Below, piece by piece: positions 54,869 through 64,000 of a stretch of DNA of 64,000 nucleotides. The stretch is taken from NCBI GenBank assembly GCA_964438735.1, contig CAYTLW010000001.1, positions 1 through 64,000 on the forward strand. Reading direction: 5' to 3'. Each line of letters opens with the position of its first letter. Position 1 is the first letter of the stretch. The notes below the pieces were generated by a model that saw only the letters and a program-made list of their open reading frames with translations, was not told where the DNA came from and did no database searches. Both the position numbers and the translations under genes were made by a program. Source of the DNA: CAYTLW01 sp964438735. Lineage in GTDB: Bacteria > Myxococcota_A > UBA9042.

Positions 54869-57800
54869 TCAGTTCCACACCTTGAGGGCCTTGGAGCTGG
54901 CGATCACGGTCACGCTGCGGCCGTCCACGCAGCGGACCATGATGTCATCGTAGCCGTCGTTGTTGATGTCCTCGACGAGCATCTCGGCCGGCCCCGCGTT
55001 GACCGGCAGCTGGTTGTTCAGCTTGGCGAGTTTTCCCTTGCCCGTACCGAGCAGCAGGCCGACTCGATTGGTATCGCGAAGGGCCACGGCCACATCGGGC
55101 AGACCGTCCGCGTTGAAGTCGCCCACACCCGTTGCAGCGGGGGTTCCTTTCCACAGCGCATGACTGGCGGTCTGGCCGTAGCTGCCGTTGCCGTCGCTGA
55201 AGACGACCATGAGCCAACCGACCCGGGCGACGATGATGTCCAGCCACTTGTCGCCGTCGAGATCGGCCACCGCGAATGCTGTGGGCAGGCCGCCTGTGGC
55301 GAGCATGAGCCCGGGTACGGAGAGCTTGGCGCCCTTGGCGTCGAATACGATGACGTCCTGGCTGTGGTCGTCGAGCACAAACAGGCGCGGCCCTTGGGCG
55401 TCTGCTGCAATGAGCGCCGCTACGGGCGCCGGACCTGTCGACAGCCAGGTCCCCTTGATGCTCTTGAGCTCGCCGCTGCCCTTGATGGTGTAGGTCGCCT
55501 GTCCGTCCTGCTTGGCGTGGCTGAATTGCTGATTCTCGCTGATGAAGGTGCGCAGCCGCGCAGGCAGGAAGTCGGGCTCCTTGGGCTGGCCCCATGCCTT
55601 CATCAACGTCACCAGATCGGGCAACTGGTCGCCATTGAGATCGCCGACTGTCATGGCGATGGGTGCCAGTCCCGCCGACAAGCTGAAGGTGGGAGTCAGC
55701 TGACCGGCCATGTCCTTGTCCGTGAAGCCGAGCCCCTTGCCTGAGTTGTGGAAGATCAACGCGCTCGTCCGATGAAGCGGCGCGCCGCCGCCCGGGCCGA
55801 CGGCGTTCTTGGAGCCTGCAAGATCGCAGGTCGTCGCCTCGCCAACATCGTAGAAGGAATCGACTTCATTCTGCTCGTCGACCTTGCACATCTGGGCCAC
55901 CTTCGGGCCGTTCGCCGACTCCTTGGTGCCGATGAAATACTCCCGCGCCACGGTGGCCACCAGGTCCGGGTGGCCGTTGCCGTCCACGTCGGCTGCCCGC
56001 AGGCCGACAACGTTCGGCTTGCCCTCGCAGCTTGGCTTGCCGGTGGACTTGTCCTTGTCCAACGGCCTGTACTCGGCGTAGCGGGTCTCTGTCGTCGACT
56101 TGTAGGCGAGGTCCCGGTAGAGCCACGCCGGGGTGGCGATGGGAGCGCCCGCGCAATCGTTGTCTTGGAAACTGGCGGTGGACCGCCCGACGACCACCAG
56201 GTCCTTCTTGCCGTCGCCTTCGAAATCCGCCAACGCCATGGCTGTGGGTTTGGTCTTTGTCTGGTTGGGCAGGACACAAAATGGCAGGTCGATCGGGGCT
56301 TCGAAACCGCCACCGGCCGTGCCGTACAGGATGTCCATGTCGCCGGTCGAGGGAACGATTGCCGCCAGGTCAGTCGCACCATCGCCATCGAAATCACCGG
56401 CCACCACATTGGTAGGCTGCCCAGAGGTGGCATAGCCGATGCCGCAGAGAAAGAGCTTCTTGAACTCTTCACCGACCGGTCCTTCGTCAACGCCCGTGGT
56501 CGGGTTCATCATCGTAAATGACGCCGAACCGCCCAGGATGCAGATCTGCGTGGTCGCCTCTGAGGGCGGCACGACGATGTTGGTCGGCGCCGTGGACAAC
56601 GGCATGGTGGCCGTCTGCTTGAATTTGCCCTTGCCATCATTGCTCAACATGATCACTGACGAGCTGCCGAAGCCGGCCACGATGAGGTCCCACGGCTTGT
56701 CGCTGCTGGCGCGATAGGGCGCCGCGACGACAGGTGATGGTTCGCCCTGAAGGAGCGTGTCCTGGCACGCCAGGAAGCCGCCCTTGCCGTCGGCGAAACA
56801 GATGGTGAAGACGGAGCCGGCGGTGCGTCCGAAGACCAGATCCTGCGCGCCGTCGCCGTTGAAGTCCGCATGCCTGGCCTGGCCCACGTGACCCACTCCA
56901 GGGAAAGTCTCAGGTCCGGTGATGGCGCTCGGAAGTGTAGGCGGCAGTCCATCCTTATCGAGCACGACCTTGCTTGGAATGTCGACCCGGTACACCGCGA
57001 TATCGTGCTGGTCGGACAGGCTGCGCAGGCCGACGATTTCAGGGTCTCCATCGCCATCCACGTCGACCATCTGCCAGGCCGTCAAGACGCCGGCCAGCGG
57101 CAACTCCGAGACCACATAGGCCTCGCGACCGATCATGCCGACCAGCACGAGCCGCCCCGTCGCGGCCTTGCCGTGGGCCGAGACGTACCATCGCAACTCG
57201 ACCTCGGCGCCGCCGGAGATGGCCGGCAGGCCTTTGGTCACCGTGTCCAGGGGCGCGTTCCAGGCGACGCCATCCTTCACCGGCAACAGCTTCGGCGCGT
57301 ACATGTGGCAGCTGGATTCGCAATAGAACATGCCATCGCCGCCCGTCGTGGTGGCCAGAAAGTCCAGCTTGCCGTCGCCGTCGAGATCGACCGGGATGGC
57401 GTTGGTGAGCGTGGCCTGACCGCCGGAGAAGCCCGAGCTGCTCGTCCGTTGTGGGTTGGCGAAGCGCGTATTGCCCAGGATCTGCACCGCCGCCGAGGCG
57501 ACCGTCGCGTTGCCTGGCAGATCTGTGGCCCGGACATGGAATGTGTGATCGCCCGTGATGCCTGGCGGCAGCGGGATGTTCGCCACCCATCGCCCCACCT
57601 CCTTGCGCTCGGCGAGGACCTTGTCGCCGAGCAGAAACCTGGCTTCGGCGAAATGCTTGTCCGCGATGGTCACATCCAGCTGTACGCTGCCGGACAAGGC
57701 CCCCGGTTGCGGCGCCGCGAGATGAAGGCTCGGGCCCGTACGGTCGACCTGCAGTTTGAGCAGCCAGGTCGCCTTTTTGCCATCTGCCCAGGCGACCAGG

Positions 57801-58243
57801 GTCAGCGCCAGCTTCCCCTCTGGGAATTCGCTGAGGCTGGCCGAGAACTGCACCTTGTCTCCGGCGTTGCCAGGCACGACGTACTCGAGCAACGTCTTGG
57901 TCGCGACCCGCACCTCGAAGCTGTCGACCTCGGCGCCGTCCGATAGCCGACTGCCGACGACGACATTCAACGTCTTCGACATCGGCTCGCCGTCGGCCGG
58001 AGCGTGCACGACGATCTTGCCCTTGGCCTTCTTGGACGACGAAACGTAGGGCTGGGTCCCCTCCTCTTCTTCTTCGTAGATCTCCACCGGCGCCGGTGGA
58101 CTGCACGCCGCAGCGCTCAAGGCGATGCCCAGGCAGCTGATCAGCAAGGCGACAAACGCCGGCCGCCCCCCTGCGAAAACGCGCGTGGGATTCGCCGTCA
58201 TTGCCTGCCACACGCTGGTTCCGTGATCGTTGAGAATCGTCAT
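54869..58243 (-). CDS. FG-GAP/VCBS-repeat lipoprotein
   Basis: A 1124-aa lipoprotein (signal ending SAAAC, then a run of Glu residues and a probable periplasmic linker). Residues ~70-270 form one or two Ig-like folds (VDRTGPSLHLAAPQPGALSG, DHTFHVRATDLPGN). About ten FG-GAP/integrin-type blades follow, each with a Ca-binding loop: DLDGDGKLDF, DVDGDGDPEI, DFNGDGAQDL, DFDGDGATDL, DFEGDGKKDL, DVDGNGHPDL, DLNGDQLPDL, DLDGDKWLDI, DFNADGLPDV and DINNDGYDDI. They probably make a surface beta-propeller with an adhesive or scaffold role. GGGAGG 6 nt before the ATG at 58243 fixes the start. The ATGA overlap couples it to the lipoprotein gene upstream. Confidence 0.87.
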   Translation of the reverse strand: MTILNDHGTSVWQAMTANPTRVFAGGRPAFVALLISCLGIALSAAACSPPAPVEIYEEEEEGTQPYVSSSKKAKGKIVVHAPADGEPMSKTLNVVVGSRLSDGAEVDSFEVRVATKTLLEYVVPGNAGDKVQFSASLSEFPEGKLALTLVAWADGKKATWLLKLQVDRTGPSLHLAAPQPGALSGSVQLDVTIADKHFAEARFLLGDKVLAERKEVGRWVANIPLPPGITGDHTFHVRATDLPGNATVASAAVQILGNTRFANPQRTSSSGFSGGQATLTNAIPVDLDGDGKLDFLATTTGGDGMFYCESSCHMYAPKLLPVKDGVAWNAPLDTVTKGLPAISGGAEVELRWYVSAHGKAATGRLVLVGMIGREAYVVSELPLAGVLTAWQMVDVDGDGDPEIVGLRSLSDQHDIAVYRVDIPSKVVLDKDGLPPTLPSAITGPETFPGVGHVGQARHADFNGDGAQDLVFGRTAGSVFTICFADGKGGFLACQDTLLQGEPSPVVAAPYRASSDKPWDLIVAGFGSSSVIMLSNDGKGKFKQTATMPLSTAPTNIVVPPSEATTQICILGGSASFTMMNPTTGVDEGPVGEEFKKLFLCGIGYATSGQPTNVVAGDFDGDGATDLAAIVPSTGDMDILYGTAGGGFEAPIDLPFCVLPNQTKTKPTAMALADFEGDGKKDLVVVGRSTASFQDNDCAGAPIATPAWLYRDLAYKSTTETRYAEYRPLDKDKSTGKPSCEGKPNVVGLRAADVDGNGHPDLVATVAREYFIGTKESANGPKVAQMCKVDEQNEVDSFYDVGEATTCDLAGSKNAVGPGGGAPLHRTSALIFHNSGKGLGFTDKDMAGQLTPTFSLSAGLAPIAMTVGDLNGDQLPDLVTLMKAWGQPKEPDFLPARLRTFISENQQFSHAKQDGQATYTIKGSGELKSIKGTWLSTGPAPVAALIAADAQGPRLFVLDDHSQDVIVFDAKGAKLSVPGLMLATGGLPTAFAVADLDGDKWLDIIVARVGWLMVVFSDGNGSYGQTASHALWKGTPAATGVGDFNADGLPDVAVALRDTNRVGLLLGTGKGKLAKLNNQLPVNAGPAEMLVEDINNDGYDDIMVRCVDGRSVTVIASSKALKVWN

Positions 58244-59013
58244 GGTGGACCTCCCGGGGGGACTCGAGATGGACATTTCACAGCGGACTGCGGACCGAGG
58301 ACCGCGACCAGACAGCCATGTCCGACGCGCTCGACGCCGGTGCTGTCGACGGCGCGCACGCGCACGTCGAACTGTCGTTGATGTGCAGCGCAGGGCTGCT
58401 TGATGTAGTAGGGCAGCCCGATGACCTCGAGCCATGGCGAGCTCGCATCCGACACAGGGGCCTCAGCAGCCGAGAGCAGAACCGACCACGCCAGCTCGCC
58501 GGCCTGAGCCAGCGGCTCGCTGCCCGACTGCGTCATGCGCACACGGATGAGCGCCTGGGGCGACGACGGCGCACGGACGCGGGCGGACACCCAGATGTGA
58601 AAGCCGCCCTGCGGCCCGAAGATGACCTTCTGGCGCGGACACTGCCGCAGGGTTTGCCAGTCGTTGCCGTCTTCACTGGCGCCGCCGACCACGACCGATG
58701 GCCAGCGCGCGCTCACCGATGTCGGCGAGGGATGCCCGTCGTCGCTGGAGTGCGGGCCGCCGGCCACTGCGGCTGCCCCATGGCGGGGGGACCAGGTCGA
58801 TGCGCCCGAAGCCGAAATCGTGTCAGTGCCGTGGGCGTGCCCGGCAACCGGCGGATCCTCGTCGTGGGCCAGACAGGAGGTCAGGCCAAGCGCTGCGACC
58901 ACGATCAACTGGCTGATAGCCACACCGGCCAGGCCAGCTGTCGTTGCCATCCGAATGGCTTCGACGGTGCGCGCACACAGGCGCACCACGCCGATTTGGC
59001 GTTCCTTTCGCAC
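58240..59013 (-). CDS. Predicted lipoprotein of unknown function
   Basis: A 257-aa protein with a canonical lipobox (LTSC) in a hydrophobic segment (QLIVVAALGLTSC). A His/Ser/Gly-rich linker follows, then a single beta-rich domain containing WPSVVVGGASEDGNDWQTLR and QKVIFGPQGGFHIWVSARV, and later LEVIGLPYYIKQP. No family was recognised. GTG 59013 gives a basic n-region; an internal ATG at 58950 gives MATTAGLAGVAISQL and may be the true start. Neither has a strong Shine-Dalgarno. Its stop overlaps the FG-GAP gene start (ATGA), so the two are likely partners. Confidence 0.65.
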   Translation of the reverse strand: MRKERQIGVVRLCARTVEAIRMATTAGLAGVAISQLIVVAALGLTSCLAHDEDPPVAGHAHGTDTISASGASTWSPRHGAAAVAGGPHSSDDGHPSPTSVSARWPSVVVGGASEDGNDWQTLRQCPRQKVIFGPQGGFHIWVSARVRAPSSPQALIRVRMTQSGSEPLAQAGELAWSVLLSAAEAPVSDASSPWLEVIGLPYYIKQPCAAHQRQFDVRVRAVDSTGVERVGHGCLVAVLGPQSAVKCPSRVPPGGPP

Positions 59014-59424
59014 CGAGGCACAGTCTCTGGGGGGAGACGGCGACCGGACGGGGGGATCATCGAGACGCCAGACTTCCTACAGCAACCACACTAACCTTTA
59101 CAAATGGGACGCAACAAGGACTTTTTCGGCCATCGAGGTACGAAACGGCTGCCGCAGCCCTCTCAAACCAGTCGATTCTGACCTCGCATGGCCGAATTCC
59201 GGGCGTTTTGCAGCACACAGGGCCGATTAACAGGTGACATCGCTGGGCGCGCGATCCAGACTCCGCGCGCGCCCGGCCAGGCGCTCCCAGCGCCTCGCAA
59301 GCAGGCGCAAGCGGTAGCCCTTTGTTCAACAGTCGTTGACAGCCGCGCGCGTGCGCATAGGGTTTGAATCCGGACCTATTTGGTCCGATTTAGACATACC
59401 TGCCCGGAACGACCTGGAATCACC
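59014..59424. promoter_or_regulatory. Divergent regulatory region upstream of the suf operon
   Basis: No gene was recognised in these 411 bp. A GC-rich hairpin pairs GGGCGCGCG (59245-59253) with CGCGCGCCC (59266-59274). A perfect -35 TTGACA (59336-59341) is followed, 16 bp later, by TAGGGT (59358-59363), a moderate -10. Directly downstream CGGACC TATTT GGTCCG (59371-59387) is a perfect 6-bp dyad with an AT-rich centre, reminiscent of Rrf2-family (IscR/SufR-like) sites. It would lie at the start of the transcript and let an Fe-S-sensing repressor control sufBCDS. No such regulator is in the window. Confidence 0.5.
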
Positions 59425-60888
<1,464 letters not shown>

Positions 60889-60936
60889 CGAACGCGGCAA
60901 GACGAACCGGCCGCGAGGCGGCAAGGGAGCAATAGG

Positions 60937-61689
<753 letters not shown>

Positions 61690-61715
61690 ACAGCCCAGAC
61701 ACCAAGGAAGATGCG

Positions 61716-63026
61716 ATGATGCAAGCGCTCCCAGGCGGCAAACAGGCCGACCCCATGCGCGCCGATTGGATCGCCGGGATCCGCGACGCGGCCTTGGCCG
61801 AGTTTGGCCGACATGGCCAGCCCACGCCGCGCCTCGAAACCTGGCGCCACACCAATCTGCGGCCCTTCGACAAGACCAGGTTCCACACCCTGCCCCGCGT
61901 GACCGCTACCGGCATGAGCGAGGCGGCGCTGGCGCCGAAGTTGTTGGACAAGCCCGCTGGTCGCCTTGTCTTCGTCAACGGGCGCATGTCGCCGACGTTG
62001 TCATTCGCCGGCGAGTTCGGCGGACCGGTGGGCCTGGAGAGCATTGTCCTGGCGGTCACCGGCGGGTCGCCCTTGCTGCGCGCTCACCTGGGTACCGTGG
62101 CCTGCCACGAAGGTGCCGAGCACGCCATGACCGCGCAGAATCTGGGCACCTTTGACGGCGGCGCCGTGCTCTTCGTGCCGGCTGGTCTCAAGATGCCGGG
62201 CCCCATCGAGTTGGTCTTTGTGGGTGCGCCCACCGACGTGCCGGTGAAGAACACCATCCGCAACATGATCGTAGTAGGGCGCGGCGCTGAGTTGACCGTG
62301 GTGGAGCGCTACCTGGCCCTGGACTTCCGCGACCAGCCCTACATGACCAACGCTGTGACCGAGCTGGTCGCAGCCGAGAACGCCCAGGTCCGTCACGTGC
62401 GCATCCAGGACGAGGGCCCGGCTGCGTTGCACCTTGGCGTGTTGGGCGTGCGACAGTCCGCCCACAGCCGTGTGGAGTCTGACGTGATCCAGGTCGGCGC
62501 CAAGCTCGGCCGCAGCGACGTGCAGGTGGCGTTGGCAGAACCGGGCGCCTCCTGCCGTGTCGACGGTCTGTATGTCGGCACCGGCGAGCAACACCTCGAT
62601 CAGAACAGCGTCATCGAGCACCAGGCGCCCCATTGCGACAGCAGCGAGCTGTACAAGGGCGTGCTCGACCAGCGCAGCAGCGGCGTGTTTCGCGGTCGCA
62701 TCGAGTTCCACGAGGGCGCCATCAAGTCCAGCACCCAACAGCTCAATCGCAACCTGCTCCTGTCGCCACACGCGTCCGCGAGCAGCAAGCCGCAGTTGGA
62801 GATCGACAACGACGACGTCAAAGCCACACACGGCTCGACCATCGGGCAACTCGATGACAGCGCCCTGTTCTACATGCGGGCCCGCGGCATCGACGCAGAG
62901 ACCGCCCGCGGCCTGTTGACCTGGGGCTTTGTTCGCGAGGTGGTCGACGCCCTGCCCGTGCCCGAGCTGCGCACCTGGCTCGCCCGCCGACTGTCCGACC
63001 GGCTCACCGTACCCGACGAGGAGTGA
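61716..63026 (+). CDS. sufD: Fe-S cluster assembly protein SufD
   Basis: A 436-aa protein, the SufB paralogue of the SufBCD complex. ETWRHTNLRPF is the N-terminal signature; AENAQVRHVRIQDEG is followed later by GLYVGTGEQHLDQNSVIEHQ, CDSSELYKGVLDQRSSGVFRG and LEIDNDDVKATHGSTIGQLD (the conserved His of HGST). AAGGAAG (61703-61709) selects ATG 61716. A GTG at 61686 overlapping the sufC stop would add 10 residues and is an alternative, as this genome often uses GTGA overlaps. Confidence 0.95.
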   Translation: MMQALPGGKQADPMRADWIAGIRDAALAEFGRHGQPTPRLETWRHTNLRPFDKTRFHTLPRVTATGMSEAALAPKLLDKPAGRLVFVNGRMSPTLSFAGEFGGPVGLESIVLAVTGGSPLLRAHLGTVACHEGAEHAMTAQNLGTFDGGAVLFVPAGLKMPGPIELVFVGAPTDVPVKNTIRNMIVVGRGAELTVVERYLALDFRDQPYMTNAVTELVAAENAQVRHVRIQDEGPAALHLGVLGVRQSAHSRVESDVIQVGAKLGRSDVQVALAEPGASCRVDGLYVGTGEQHLDQNSVIEHQAPHCDSSELYKGVLDQRSSGVFRGRIEFHEGAIKSSTQQLNRNLLLSPHASASSKPQLEIDNDDVKATHGSTIGQLDDSALFYMRARGIDAETARGLLTWGFVREVVDALPVPELRTWLARRLSDRLTVPDEE

Positions 63027-63030
63027 GCCT

Positions 63031-64000
<970 letters not shown>

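Overview
The window is high-GC chromosomal DNA from a Gram-negative bacterium. It carries outer-membrane barrels, many lipoprotein signal peptides, a Hanks-type Ser/Thr kinase with a periplasmic sensor, a PilT-like ATPase and several very large Cys-rich lipoproteins with somatomedin-B-like, MopE-like and FG-GAP repeats. This mix is typical of the Myxococcota/Bradymonadota (former Deltaproteobacteria). That placement is an inference from gene content; no rRNA or tRNA gene was seen.

Layout. 1-12.8 kb: a 3029-aa Cys-rich mosaic lipoprotein faces a convergent MopE-repeat lipoprotein that ends in an amidase-like domain without its catalytic residues. Two inverted copies of a REP/MITE-like element lie between them. 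12.9-17.5 kb: a UbiA-type prenyltransferase, an aldehyde dehydrogenase with a palindromic operator candidate, an MscS channel and a barrel-like outer-membrane protein. 17.9-25.4 kb: a PNGase F-like lipoprotein, two translationally coupled fold-type-II PLP enzymes, a kinase lacking the middle of its N-lobe/hinge, and a small barrel. 25.4-30.8 kb, minus strand: a receiver/histidine-kinase-like protein, class I fumarase, a lipoprotein carrying a NACHT NTPase domain, and exonuclease III. 30.9-38.7 kb: an RlmN-like radical SAM enzyme, a stand-alone E2 acyltransferase domain coupled to a TetR regulator, a 19-bp tandem repeat joining two stop codons, a beta-helix lipoprotein, a TraB-family membrane protein and an esterase.

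38.8-50.3 kb: a 1991-aa Cys-rich lipoprotein ending in a C-type-lectin-like domain, then a minus-strand cluster. The cluster holds a nuclease-like protein, a PLP enzyme fused to a gluconate-dehydrogenase-subunit-3-like domain, a GMC flavoprotein, a monoheme cytochrome and a frameshifted outer-membrane protein. The flavoprotein, cytochrome and subunit-3 domain together look like a three-subunit membrane-bound alcohol/sugar dehydrogenase. 50.4-59.0 kb: a K+ channel with an RCK domain, a PlsC acyltransferase and a lipase-like protein in one run, a PilT-like ATPase, and a coupled pair of lipoproteins, one with about ten FG-GAP repeats. 59.4-64.0 kb: the sufBCDS iron-sulfur assembly operon, preceded by a promoter and an Rrf2/IscR-like dyad, with sufS cut by the window end.

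The most unusual items are the exported NACHT NTPase lipoprotein upstream of fumarase, the PLP enzyme/dehydrogenase-subunit fusion, the kinase lacking about 70 residues between the alpha-C helix and the HRD loop, and the pseudo-amidase.
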